Positions 9,179 to 17,123 of a stretch of 64,000 nt of DNA are shown here, in pieces. This DNA is from an uncultured Dehalococcoidia bacterium (GTDB lineage: Bacteria; Chloroflexota; Dehalococcoidia; Lucifugimonadales; GCA-2712585): NCBI GenBank assembly GCA_951812825.1, contig OX638324.1, forward strand, positions 1,301,141 to 1,365,140. The letters are read 5' to 3'. The position numbers and the translations under genes were made by a program. The notes below the pieces were generated by a model. That model did no database searches, had not been told where the DNA came from, and saw nothing but the letters and a program-made list of their open reading frames with translations. Position 1 is the first letter of the stretch. Every line of letters starts with the position of its first letter.

Positions 9179-10333
9179 ATGGTTGACCTGTTATTGACGG
9201 AAGAGGAGCGGATGCTGCAGGCGGTGGTACGGGAGTTCGCCGACCGGGAGCTCAAGCCCCGCGCTCGCGAGATGGACGAAAAGGAGGCCTTTTCCCCGGA
9301 GGTCTGGCGAGGTATGACGGGCCTGGGGCTGGCAGGCATCGGCGTTGACCCGGCCTTTGGCGGCAGCGGCGGCACTCACCGACAGATGGTTATCGCAATC
9401 CAGGAGGTATCCAGGGGCGACGCCGCCTCAGCGGTGAACCTGCTAGCCCACCGGTCGCTGGGACTGGAGACCATTAACCAGTTCGGGAACGAGGAGCAGA
9501 AGTCAAAGTACATCCCCGGGGCGGTGGACGGCTCGAAGATAATCGCATGGGCCCTCACGGAGCCGGGGTCGGGTTCCGACGCAGCCGCCCTTCAGACGAC
9601 GGCGGCGGAGCGGAACGGCGCGTTTCTGCTCAACGGCAGCAAGATTTTCATTACCAACGGGGACTTGGCCCACGCAACGATCGTGTTCGCCACCGTGGAC
9701 CGGAACCTGCGGCATCGCGGGGTCACGGCCTTTATAGTAGACGGGGACTCCGACGGATTTCAGATGAACAAGCAGCAGGGGAAGATGGGGATGAGGGGTT
9801 CCAACACCGTGGAGATGACCTTCGAGGACGTGGAGGTGCCGAGGGAGAACCTGCTCGGACAGGTGGGACGCGGATTCGGGTACGCCATGCAGATCCTGGA
9901 TTCCAGCCGCATCGTCATAGCTGCCCAGTGCATCGGCATAGCCATGGCGGCCTTCGAATCGGCGGTGACCTACGCCCAGCAGCGTCGGACCTTCGGCAAG
10001 GCCATCGCGGAGCATCAGGCAATCCAGTTCATGCTTGCCGACATGGCCACGGACATCTACGCCAGCCAGACCATGACCATGCACGCCGCCACTCTGAAGG
10101 ACCGGGGCGAACCCTACCTGGACGCCGCGTCCATGGCCAAGCTGTACGCCTCCGAAGCCTGCTTCCGGGTGTGCTCCAAGGCCGTGCAGATACACGGCGG
10201 CTACGGCTACTTCAAGGAGTCCGACGTTGAGCGTTACTTCCGGGACGCGCGGGTGACGAGCATCTACGAGGGCACCTCCGAGGTGCAGCGCATTGTGATT
10301 GCCAAGCAGATGTTGCAGAAGTACCAGCTGTGA
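9179..10333 (+). CDS. Acyl-CoA dehydrogenase (short/butyryl-CoA type)
   Basis: A 384-residue canonical acyl-CoA dehydrogenase. It has the flavin/substrate motif ALTEPGSGSDAA, KIFITNGD, QRRTFGKAIAEHQAIQF and QIHGGYGYFKE, and the C-terminal IYEGTSEVQRIVIA that carries the catalytic glutamate. Unlike the 4175/5417 pair it therefore has everything needed as a homotetramer. It probably oxidises a short- or branched-chain acyl-CoA and donates electrons to an electron-transfer flavoprotein. It is the last gene before the epimerase of the methylmalonyl-CoA route. Confidence 0.9.
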   Translation: MVDLLLTEEERMLQAVVREFADRELKPRAREMDEKEAFSPEVWRGMTGLGLAGIGVDPAFGGSGGTHRQMVIAIQEVSRGDAASAVNLLAHRSLGLETINQFGNEEQKSKYIPGAVDGSKIIAWALTEPGSGSDAAALQTTAAERNGAFLLNGSKIFITNGDLAHATIVFATVDRNLRHRGVTAFIVDGDSDGFQMNKQQGKMGMRGSNTVEMTFEDVEVPRENLLGQVGRGFGYAMQILDSSRIVIAAQCIGIAMAAFESAVTYAQQRRTFGKAIAEHQAIQFMLADMATDIYASQTMTMHAATLKDRGEPYLDAASMAKLYASEACFRVCSKAVQIHGGYGYFKESDVERYFRDARVTSIYEGTSEVQRIVIAKQMLQKYQL

Positions 10334-10379
10334 GGACGGAGGCATTTAACGGAAGGGAACAGAGTCGGTTGGCAACGCC

Positions 10380-10411
10380 TCTGGATTCCGGCTCGCACCG
10401 GAATGACGAGT
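10380..10411. repeat. Dispersed repeat, family B
   Basis: CTGGATTCCGGCTCGCACCGGAATGACGAG, closely similar to the copy at 6722-6752; lies in the gap between the dehydrogenase and epimerase genes. Confidence 0.7.
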
Positions 10412-10433
10412 CTTTTGTGAGGATGGGACTATC

Positions 10434-10889
10434 GTGAAGAGGACTTGCGTTGTCGAGTACGTGGACCACGTGGGCGTGGCCGTTTCCGACATAGATGCGG
10501 CCATGGCCTTCTTCGTGGAGACCTTCGGCGTGCCCGCGGCGGAGGTGGAGGAGCTGGAGGACCAGGGAGTGAGGGCGGCGTTGATTGAGGTGGGGCAGAC
10601 CCGGCTGGAACTGCTGCAGCCCACGGGCGCAGAGACGCCGGTGGGCCGGTTCATCGAGCGTCGGGGCGAGGGGTTGCACCATCTAGCGTTCAACGTGAAG
10701 GACGTGGCGGAGGGGCTGGAGGCGGTCAAGTCCCAGGGGCTGCAGGTGATAGACGAAGCGCCGCGGGAGGGGCTTTCGGGCATCATCGCCTTTATTCACC
10801 CCAAGTCGGCTCACGGGGTGCTGACGGAACTGGTGCAGAGCGTGGGGAGGAAAGAGTCGGGAGATGGATTCCCGCCTCCGCGGGAATAA
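10434..10889 (+). CDS. mce: Methylmalonyl-CoA epimerase
   Basis: A 151-residue vicinal-oxygen-chelate protein with the epimerase signature: VDHVGVAVSDIDAAMAFF at the N-terminus (metal histidine), LELLQP in the middle, GLHHLAFNV, and HGVLTELVQ near the C-terminus with the last metal-binding glutamate. It converts (S)- to (R)-methylmalonyl-CoA, the substrate of the mutase. The start is GTG, as no ATG lies near. A 20-residue Pro/Gly-rich extension follows the conserved domain and overlaps a repeat element, so the stop may have shifted. Confidence 0.9.
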   Translation: MKRTCVVEYVDHVGVAVSDIDAAMAFFVETFGVPAAEVEELEDQGVRAALIEVGQTRLELLQPTGAETPVGRFIERRGEGLHHLAFNVKDVAEGLEAVKSQGLQVIDEAPREGLSGIIAFIHPKSAHGVLTELVQSVGRKESGDGFPPPRE

Positions 10890-10892
10890 CGG
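10861..10892. repeat. Palindromic repeat related to family B
   Basis: GGATTCCCGCCTCCGCGGGAATAACGG, an inverted repeat with a CCCGC/GCGGG core that forms the 3' end of the epimerase gene. A longer relative lies at 54942-54983. Confidence 0.55.
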
Positions 10893-10946
10893 ATAGGGTG
10901 TGGCGGCAAGTTACTGAGGCGTTGAGAGACGTTGAGCGAAGCGTTG

Positions 10947-10979
10947 CGAGATTCTTCGCTATCGCTCAGAATGACATGC
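10947..10979. repeat. Dispersed repeat, family C
   Basis: GCGAGATTCTTCGC followed by a short linker and GCTCAGAATGACA. The same element is at 21140-21171, and inverted variants are at 46330-46362 and 52521-52551. Confidence 0.7.
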
Positions 10980-11010
10980 ATTGTGGGATTGAAAATCGAC
11001 AGGACGAGCA

Positions 11011-11430
11011 ATGATGGCTGAAGCGGAACGGATAATACGGGTGCTGGTGGCAAAACCCGGCCTGGACGGCCACGACCGGGGAGCGAAGGTCATCGCGCGG
11101 GCGCTGCGGGACGCGGGCATGGAGGTGGTGTACACAGGCATACGGCAGACGCCCCGGATGATTGTGGAGACGGCGCTTCAGGAAGACGTGGACGTCATCG
11201 GCCTCAGCATCCTATCCGGCGCCCACATGGAGCTTTTCCCGGAGATTATTTTGGGGCTTAGAGAGAACGGCATGGAAGACGTGCTGCTGGTGGCAGGGGG
11301 CATCATCCCTCTGGAGGACCACCCGGAGCTTCAGGAGATGGGAATGAGGGGAATTTTTGGTCCTGGAGCGTCCACGCAAGACATTGTGAGTTTCATCAGG
11401 GAGAGCGTCGGGGCAAGGCCGGTGGGGTAG
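11011..11430 (+). CDS. mcmA2: Methylmalonyl-CoA mutase, B12-binding (small) subunit
   Basis: A 139-residue stand-alone cobalamin-binding domain. The B12 motif GLDGHDRG is at residues 17-24, with His21 as the lower axial cobalt ligand, followed by the LSILSGAH (SxL) and AGGIIP (GG) elements of the nucleotide-loop pocket. It pairs with the large subunit encoded at 6827, giving the two-gene mutase found in archaea and some bacteria rather than the fused or alpha/beta forms. An epimerase gene lies immediately upstream. Confidence 0.92.
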   Translation: MMAEAERIIRVLVAKPGLDGHDRGAKVIARALRDAGMEVVYTGIRQTPRMIVETALQEDVDVIGLSILSGAHMELFPEIILGLRENGMEDVLLVAGGIIPLEDHPELQEMGMRGIFGPGASTQDIVSFIRESVGARPVG

Positions 11431-11492
11431 CCTGAGCACAGTGCAGCTTTCACTCCCGACGCGATAATTCCTACCTACACCATCAACAATCC

Positions 11493-11522
11493 TTGACACC
11501 GCTTTGCTTCTAAACCTATAAT
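11493..11522 (+). promoter_or_regulatory. Consensus sigma-70 promoter
   Basis: TTGACA at 11493-11498 and TATAAT at 11517-11522 with an 18-base spacer: both hexamers are perfect. It lies about 33 bases before the yceD start and probably drives the yceD-rpmF operon, possibly also fabD-nusB-acpP. Confidence 0.85.
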
Positions 11523-11554
11523 GTCCCGTCTTTCACAAGGCACCTAGTACTCTT

Positions 11555-12079
11555 ATGCAATACGATATTTCTCATCTCTTACGGGAACCCGTAGGCTTCC
11601 GGTGGGGCGTGAAGGTGGACGAGGTAGGGATCGCGGAGCCGGTGAAGGGTGAGCGTATCCAAGGGCAGCGCAGGTTGACCCGGTTCAGCCAGGGTGTCTG
11701 CGCGGAGGCCCGCCTTAATACGGAAGCAGTCCAGGTCTGCGACAGGTGCTTAAGGACCTTTCGGCAGCCGGTCCGCGCCGAATCCACCGAGTTGTGCCGG
11801 CTCTCCGATCCGGCGCCCGCCGCCCTGGAATCCGTAGAACTGCTCGTGTGCAGCTGCGGCGTTCTTGACTTGGGGGAGGTTTTTCGGCAGCATCTAATTC
11901 TCAACCTTCCCGCCAAGCTGCTGTGCAATCCCCAGTGCGTGGGCATATGCCCCCACTGTGGCGTTTATGGAGATAAACACAATCATAATTATTGCCGGAC
12001 CCAGGACCAGGACTTCCAGGCGGACCCTCGCTGGAAGGACCTGACTGCCCTGGGCTTTTCCGGAGAGAGAGGCCGCTGA
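11555..12079 (+). CDS. yceD: YceD/DUF177 family protein
   Basis: A 174-residue protein of the DUF177 family, which accompanies rpmF in most bacteria and has been linked to 23S rRNA/50S maturation. The typical features are present: VCDRCLRTF (CxxC) at about residue 70, a second Cys pair in LLVCSCG, and a C-terminal cysteine-rich PxCVGICPHCG segment. It overlaps the start of rpmF by one base, so the two are translationally coupled. Confidence 0.85.
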   Translation: MQYDISHLLREPVGFRWGVKVDEVGIAEPVKGERIQGQRRLTRFSQGVCAEARLNTEAVQVCDRCLRTFRQPVRAESTELCRLSDPAPAALESVELLVCSCGVLDLGEVFRQHLILNLPAKLLCNPQCVGICPHCGVYGDKHNHNYCRTQDQDFQADPRWKDLTALGFSGERGR

Positions 12080-12276
12080 TGGGCGCCCTACCAACAAGAA
12101 AACTGAGCCGGGCCAGAAGCGGCCGCAAACATCAGGCGTACCGGCTCAAGGCTTTGCATCTTTCCATTTGTCCGCAGTGCCGCGCGGCCAAACTTCCCCA
12201 CCGGGCCTGCCCCAAGTGTGGGTTCTACAAAGGACGGCAAGTCTTCAGGCTGGGAGGTGACGAAGAAGAAATATAG
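12079..12276 (+). CDS. rpmF: 50S ribosomal protein L32
   Basis: A 65-residue protein with the L32 pattern: LPTRKLSRARSGRKHQA at the N-terminus and a zinc ribbon made by CPQC and CPKC. The ATG at 12079 shares its A with the TGA of yceD; a longer in-frame reading upstream was rejected because this start gives the standard L32 length. Confidence 0.92.
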   Translation: MGALPTRKLSRARSGRKHQAYRLKALHLSICPQCRAAKLPHRACPKCGFYKGRQVFRLGGDEEEI

Positions 12277-12355
12277 CGGTAATTCAACAACCCTTTTTAA
12301 CTTAGGAAACCCATTTTTTAAGCCTTACTAGATTAAATTCGTTAAGGGGGACGTT

Positions 12356-13309
12356 ACGAAAACACAAAGCAAGCCTGGAATAGCTTTCATATTCCCAGGC
12401 CAGGGTTCTCAGTTCGTTGGGATGGGACAGGAACTGTACAAATCCTCCCGGCGAGCAAGAGAAGTCTTTGAGACCGTAGACGAGTCCTTATCCTTCCCTC
12501 TAACCAAGCTGATGTTCAACGGGCCCTCCTGTGATTTGCGGAAGACCGTGAACTCCCAGCCCGCCATCATGGCGACCTCTTTGGCGTCCTTAGCGGCCCT
12601 CGAGGAGCTTGAGATGTGCGAACCCGTAGCGCCCGCGGCCTTTGCGGGACACAGCTTGGGGGAGTACACGTCACTGGTTGCAGCCGACGTGCTGAGCCTC
12701 GTGGAAGGTATTCAGCTGGTGCAGCGCCGCGGCATGCTGATGCAGATGGCGTCGGAGAGCCACTCCGGCGGCATGGCAGCCGTCCTGGGACTGGACGAGG
12801 ACACCCTGGCAGAAATTTGCCGGGACGCGGGAGTTGAGATAGCCAACGTCAATTCCCACGACCAGATAGTCATCAGTGGAGACAAGGCCGCCCTGGAGGT
12901 GGCGATGCAATCGGCCAGGGCCGCAGGCGCCCGGAGGGTGATCCCTCTTGCGGTGGCCGGCGCGTTTCACTCCCAGCTGATGGCCCCGGCCCAGAACGGC
13001 CTTAACAGGGCCCTTGAGGAGAGCACCTTCAACCCGCCCAGAGCGCCCATTGTGGCCAACCTCTCCGGTCAGCAGATAACCACCGGCGAGGAGATTAAGC
13101 AGGAGTTGGAGGAGCAGATCTGCCACTGCGTCCAGTGGAAGCAGTCGGTGGAACACATGATAGACATGGGAGTCACCACCTTCGTGGAGTTCGGCCCCGG
13201 CCGCGTCCTTTCAGGACTCGTCAAGCGCATCGACCGGAAGGCAAAGACGGCCAACGTGGGCGACTCAAGCTCGGCGCAAAAGGTAGCCGAGCAGTATCCG
13301 TTGCTGTAG
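12356..13309 (+). CDS. fabD: Malonyl-CoA:ACP transacylase (start codon unclear)
   Basis: The product has all FabD signatures: [15 protein letters not shown] at the N-terminus, the nucleophile elbow GHSLGEY, QRRG with the carboxylate-binding arginine, and AFHSQLM with the catalytic histidine. It moves malonyl from CoA to ACP for fatty acid synthesis. The first ATG in frame, 12422, would cut off the GQGSQ motif, yet no ATG, GTG or TTG exists between it and the stop at 12329. The ACG at 12356, five bases after AAGGGGG, is at the expected place. It is followed by nusB and acpP. Confidence 0.85.
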   Translation, partial: TKTQSKPGIAFIFPGQGSQFVGMGQELYKSSRRAREVFETVDESLSFPLTKLMFNGPSCDLRKTVNSQPAIMATSLASLAALEELEMCEPVAPAAFAGHSLGEYTSLVAADVLSLVEGIQLVQRRGMLMQMASESHSGGMAAVLGLDEDTLAEICRDAGVEIANVNSHDQIVISGDKAALEVAMQSARAAGARRVIPLAVAGAFHSQLMAPAQNGLNRALEESTFNPPRAPIVANLSGQQITTGEEIKQELEEQICHCVQWKQSVEHMIDMGVTTFVEFGPGRVLSGLVKRIDRKAKTANVGDSSSAQKVAEQYPLL

Positions 13310-13331
13310 CTCAATCCGGATACCCGATCCC

Positions 13332-13805
13332 ATGATTACCAAACAAGCTGCTCCTGCCCGCAGAAGGGCCAGGGGCGTAGCGCTGCAAGCTCTGTATGAA
13401 GGGGACGCTTCCGATCATTCGCCGAAAACGACGGCAGAAAGGCTGCTGACGAAAGCGTCTCTGGGGGCTGCGGGCAAGGGCTTCGCCCTGGGCCTGGTGC
13501 AGGGAATATCGGACAACATAAAAGAGATAGACGGTGCTATTGGGAAACTGGCCCCCGCATGGCCGGTGGCCCACATTCCAATAATCGACCGCAACGTATT
13601 GAGGATTGCCATCTACGAAATCAGGTACCAGCCTTCCACTCCTCCCAAGGTAGCAATCAACGAGGCCGTGGAACTGGCGAAGACCTACGGGAGCGGAAGC
13701 TCTCCCAGATTCATAAATGGCGTGTTGGGGTCCCTGATGGAATTGGACCGACCAGAATCCAAACCAGGCACACGTCGAAAGGGTGAAAAGCATGGCATCA
13801 ATTGA
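13332..13805 (+). CDS. nusB: Transcription antitermination protein NusB
   Basis: A 157-residue all-helical protein with the NusB hallmarks: [16 protein letters not shown] (arginine-rich N-terminus for boxA RNA) and the C-terminal [31 protein letters not shown] and [10 protein letters not shown]. It binds boxA RNA with S10 during rRNA antitermination. Its 3' end overlaps the start of acpP by 14 bases. Confidence 0.92.
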   Translation: MITKQAAPARRRARGVALQALYEGDASDHSPKTTAERLLTKASLGAAGKGFALGLVQGISDNIKEIDGAIGKLAPAWPVAHIPIIDRNVLRIAIYEIRYQPSTPPKVAINEAVELAKTYGSGSSPRFINGVLGSLMELDRPESKPGTRRKGEKHGIN

Positions 13806-14052
13806 GGAACGAGTCACTGCCATCGTGGTAGACAAACTCGGCGTCGAAGAGGACGAGGTTGTACCCGAGGCCTCCTTTACGGAGACGTTCAACGCCGACT
13901 CCCTCGACCAGGTGGAACTCATTATGGCCTTCGAGGAAGAATTCAGCACGGACGACAATGAGATTGCCATCTCCGACGAGGAATCAGAGAAGATAATCAC
14001 GGTGCAGGACGCCATCGACTACCTGAAAGGGCAAGGCGTCGAAGACGAGTAG
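13792..14052 (+). CDS. acpP: Acyl carrier protein
   Basis: An 86-residue acidic protein with the phosphopantetheine site in [13 protein letters not shown] (Ser37 counted from this start) and helix II/III pattern [21 protein letters not shown]. It carries acyl chains in fatty acid synthesis and is the partner of FabD upstream. The ATG at 13792 was preferred over GTG 13783 because GAAAGGG lies about ten bases upstream of the ATG but directly abuts the GTG. Confidence 0.93.
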   Translation: MASIEERVTAIVVDKLGVEEDEVVPEASFTETFNADSLDQVELIMAFEEEFSTDDNEIAISDEESEKIITVQDAIDYLKGQGVEDE

Positions 14053-14206
14053 AAGAAACGGAATGGATTCCCGCTCCCTCCGGCTTGAGGGAGTGGGAAA
14101 AGGGATTTGGAGGCGTGGGTAGGAGATTCGTTGTCGCCTGATTCGCCTTGGTGGTAGAATGACAGTAGTGTCAGGGAATCACTGGAAAGGTAGCTGAACG
14201 AGCGGG

Positions 14207-14452
14207 ATGATAGCTAGGATACCCTTGGTGTTGGAGTCTCAGCCGGAAGGTGGGTACGTGTTACCTCCCCGTTGCTCGCCAGAGCTAATTTCGGAAGGGG
14301 ACAGCGTGGCCGAGGCGCTGGCGAACGCGGAGGATGCATTTGCTGTGGTGGTGGAGATTTACGAGGATAGAGGGATCCCTATCCCATCCAGCATCTATGT
14401 GGACGACGCCATCGGCCCGGTGTCCGTCGAGACCATCGTCTCTCTGTCGTGA
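14207..14452 (+). CDS. hicB: HicB-family antitoxin-like protein
   Basis: An 81-residue protein with the partial RNase H fold of HicB: LVLESQPEGGYVLPPRCSPELISEGDSVAEALANAEDAF. It would neutralise a HicA mRNA interferase and repress its own promoter, although no C-terminal DNA-binding domain is present in this short form. The next frame, overlapping by four bases, is a frameshifted hicA. Confidence 0.7.
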   Translation: MIARIPLVLESQPEGGYVLPPRCSPELISEGDSVAEALANAEDAFAVVVEIYEDRGIPIPSSIYVDDAIGPVSVETIVSLS

Positions 14453-14662
14453 GATACCGGAAAGCCGCTCGCAAGCTGAGGAAGCTTGGATGTTGCGAGG
14501 GTCCCGAGGCGTGGAGGGGGTTCTCATAGAAGGTGGTTCAATCCGCAGGCGCAAAGGGATGCGGTGTTGCCGGATTGGGGCGGGCGCGATCTTAAAATTG
14601 GAAGCCTGCGCTCGGCTGTCAGGCAGTTGGGCATTGACTGGAAAAAGTTTCAGGAATCATAA
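14449..14662 (+). pseudogene. hicA: Frameshifted hicA toxin gene
   Basis: From the GTG at 14449 the frame reads RYRKAARKLRKLGC and stops at 14527 or just after. A one-base shift at the run of five G near 14516-14520 restores the HicA sequence GSHRRWFNPQA ... LKIGSLRSAVRQLGIDWKKF, ending at the TAA at 14660-14662. GSHRR contains the active-site histidine of this dsRBD-like mRNA interferase. Deleting one G gives a full HicA of about 70 residues, so this is a true lesion, slippage-corrected expression, or a sequencing error in a homopolymer. Confidence 0.65.
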
Positions 14663-14811
14663 CGTGAGAACACGGTGTGGCGGCAGGAGGGTATTCATCC
14701 CTATCCGAGAGTTTCCTCGTCAAGGAGAATGGGGTTTTGGGAAGTCCGTGAAAAAGCCGGCGATTTCTGTGATAGACTGGGTTAGTACAGCTTTCCGCGG
14801 GACTATTGACC

Positions 14812-15420
14812 ATGAACCGGTTTGAAGAACTGACCAAGCGAATTCAACACTGCACCGACTGTCCATTGAGCAGGACCCGGACAAATGCGGTGCCGGGAGA
14901 TGGCCCTTCTTCCGCCGACATCATGATGATTGGCGAGGGCCCAGGGTTCCACGAAGACAGGCAAGGACTGCCCTTTGTTGGGCCTGCGGGCCGATTTCTG
15001 AACGAGCTCATCACCTCCTCCGGTCTAAGACGGCAGGATGTTTTCATTACCAACGTGGTCAAGTGCCGTCCTCCCAACAACCGCGACCCGATGCCGGGGG
15101 AGATTCAGGCTTGCCGAAAGCATCTGGACGAGCAGATAGAAATCATCAACCCCAAGGTCATCGTTACCCTTGGACGGTTCTCCATGGCCCGCTTCATTCC
15201 AGGCCAGACCATCGGCCGTGTGAGGGCCAAGGCGCGGCAGGTGGAAGGGCGGACCATATATCCCATGTACCATCCGGCGGCGGCGCTGCACAACGGGAGT
15301 CTGCGGAGCGTCATAGAGGATGACTTCAGGGCGATTCCCAGCCTGGTGGAGCAAGCCCTTCCCCCTGAGGATCCAAAGCCACCGGCGCAGCAGCTCGACA
15401 TGTTCTCGCAGGGCCGGTAA
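14812..15420 (+). CDS. udg: Type-4 (Fe-S) uracil-DNA glycosylase
   Basis: A 202-residue protein with the UDGa pattern: four cysteines at 14, 17, 85 and 101 for a [4Fe-4S] cluster, motif A GEGPGFHEDRQGLPFVGPAG, VVKCRPP, and the C-terminal motif HPAAALHN. It excises uracil from DNA to start base-excision repair. The ATG at 14812 was chosen over TTG 14806. Its stop is immediately followed by the RNase J start, suggesting one transcript. Confidence 0.92.
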   Translation: MNRFEELTKRIQHCTDCPLSRTRTNAVPGDGPSSADIMMIGEGPGFHEDRQGLPFVGPAGRFLNELITSSGLRRQDVFITNVVKCRPPNNRDPMPGEIQACRKHLDEQIEIINPKVIVTLGRFSMARFIPGQTIGRVRAKARQVEGRTIYPMYHPAAALHNGSLRSVIEDDFRAIPSLVEQALPPEDPKPPAQQLDMFSQGR

Positions 15421-17079
15421 TTGACCACCACTCCTTTGAAGTTGATTCCCCTCGGCGGCCTCGGGGAAATTGGCAAGAACATGATGGCACTGGAGTTGGG
15501 AGACGACATAGTCGTCGTCGATTGCGGCATACTCTTTCCGGGAGAGGACGCGCCGGGAGTGGACCTGGCAATCCCAAACATCTCCTACCTGCTGGAACGC
15601 CGCCACAAGGTAAGGGCCATCCTGATCACCCACGGCCACGAAGACCACACCGGCGCGCTGCCCTTCGTACTGCCCCAGCTTAGGGTTCCCGTCTACGCCC
15701 CACGGCTCGCTTACGGGCTGATCAGGGTCAAGCTGCGGGACTACCGCCTTCTGGATAGCGCGGACCTGCGGCTTATCGAGGAAGGCACACGCTTCCGTGT
15801 AGGACCCTTCGAGATAGAGGGTTTCAGGGTGAGCCACAGTATCCCGGACGCCTTCGGGCTGGCCATCCGCACGCCGGCGGGGCTCGTTGTCCACACCGGG
15901 GACTTCAAGATTGACTACACACCCGTGGACGGGACGACGACGGACCTGAGGGCGCTGGGCCGCTTCGGCGAAGAGGGTGTGCTTGCCCTCCTTTCGGACT
16001 CCACCTACGCCGAAATGGAAGGATACACGCCTTCCGAGCAGGTGGTGGGGGACTCCCTGATGCAGGCCATCGGCGAGGCGCCGGCGCGGGTGCTGGTGGC
16101 CACCTTCGCGTCCCTCATATCGCGCATCCAGCTGGTGTTGAACGCGGCAGAGGCCCACGGGCGCAAGGTGGCGGTAGCGGGGCGGCGCATGGTGGACAAC
16201 GTGGCCATGGCCTCGGAGATGGGGTACATCAAACAGCCTCCGGGAGTCATGGTGTCGCTGCAGCGAGCGAATCAGCTGCCGCCGGAGCAGGTTGTGCTCA
16301 TCACCACGGGCAGCCAGGGGGAGCCTTCCTCCGCCATGGTCCGCATAGCAAACGACGACCACAGGCAGATCCGCATCTTGCCCAACGACACGGTGATAAT
16401 CTCCGCCTCCGCCATTCCGGGCAACGAGAAGGTGGTGAACCGGACCATCAACAATCTGGTGCGCCGCGGTGCGCACGTCCTGTACGACCGGATAGCCAAG
16501 GTGCACGTTCATGGACACGCCGCACGGGAGGAGCTGAAGACGGTGTTGACTCTCACCAAGCCCCGCTTCTTCGTCCCTATTCACGGAGAGTTCAAGGGGC
16601 TGGCAGCCCATGCCGCCCTCGCCAGGCAGATGGGAGTTGAGGAAGACAACGTATTTCTGCTGCAGGACGGCGACGTGGCGGAGTTCTCGAAATCGGGCGG
16701 TCGACGGCTGGAGAAAGTCGTCGCGGGTAACGTATTCCTGGACGGGGTTAACCCCATCGACGCCGACAGTTCCCTGCTGGAGGAACGTCGAACTCTGGCC
16801 AACGACGGCGTGGTGATAATTGTACTGAGCCTGGACCGGCATACGGGCGTCCCCGTAGAGGAGCCGGAGATCGTTTCCAGCGGCTTCACGGAGGATTCTA
16901 CGCGGGATGAAGTCTTCAGCCGCATGGCGGCGGAGGTCTTCGACTCCCTGGACCGGCGGCCCGTGTACCCCATCGACGTCGGTTACATAACCCAAAAAGT
17001 GAAGAAAACTGCCCGCAGGATTCTTTACAAGGACATGGGCCGACGACCTATGATTGTACCTGTGACCCTGGAGGTTTAG
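15421..17079 (+). CDS. rnj: Ribonuclease J
   Basis: A 552-residue metallo-beta-lactamase/beta-CASP ribonuclease. The zinc motif HGHEDH is at residues 71-76, GDFKID follows at about 160, and HVHGHA plus PRFFVPIHGEFKGL mark the beta-CASP and third histidine regions; a C-terminal dimerisation domain is complete. It acts as 5'-3' exo- and endoribonuclease in mRNA decay and rRNA maturation. The TTG start directly abuts the stop of the glycosylase gene. Confidence 0.92.
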   Translation: MTTTPLKLIPLGGLGEIGKNMMALELGDDIVVVDCGILFPGEDAPGVDLAIPNISYLLERRHKVRAILITHGHEDHTGALPFVLPQLRVPVYAPRLAYGLIRVKLRDYRLLDSADLRLIEEGTRFRVGPFEIEGFRVSHSIPDAFGLAIRTPAGLVVHTGDFKIDYTPVDGTTTDLRALGRFGEEGVLALLSDSTYAEMEGYTPSEQVVGDSLMQAIGEAPARVLVATFASLISRIQLVLNAAEAHGRKVAVAGRRMVDNVAMASEMGYIKQPPGVMVSLQRANQLPPEQVVLITTGSQGEPSSAMVRIANDDHRQIRILPNDTVIISASAIPGNEKVVNRTINNLVRRGAHVLYDRIAKVHVHGHAAREELKTVLTLTKPRFFVPIHGEFKGLAAHAALARQMGVEEDNVFLLQDGDVAEFSKSGGRRLEKVVAGNVFLDGVNPIDADSSLLEERRTLANDGVVIIVLSLDRHTGVPVEEPEIVSSGFTEDSTRDEVFSRMAAEVFDSLDRRPVYPIDVGYITQKVKKTARRILYKDMGRRPMIVPVTLEV

Positions 17080-17123
17080 CTGCACGCCTAGCGGAAACCT
17101 CGGAAAGGCTCGGTACTAACCCG

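Noticed and set aside
15025-17085. Long open frame on the minus strand across RNase J
   Set aside because: It is the antisense shadow of a GC-rich coding sequence; the plus-strand frame has full RNase J motifs.
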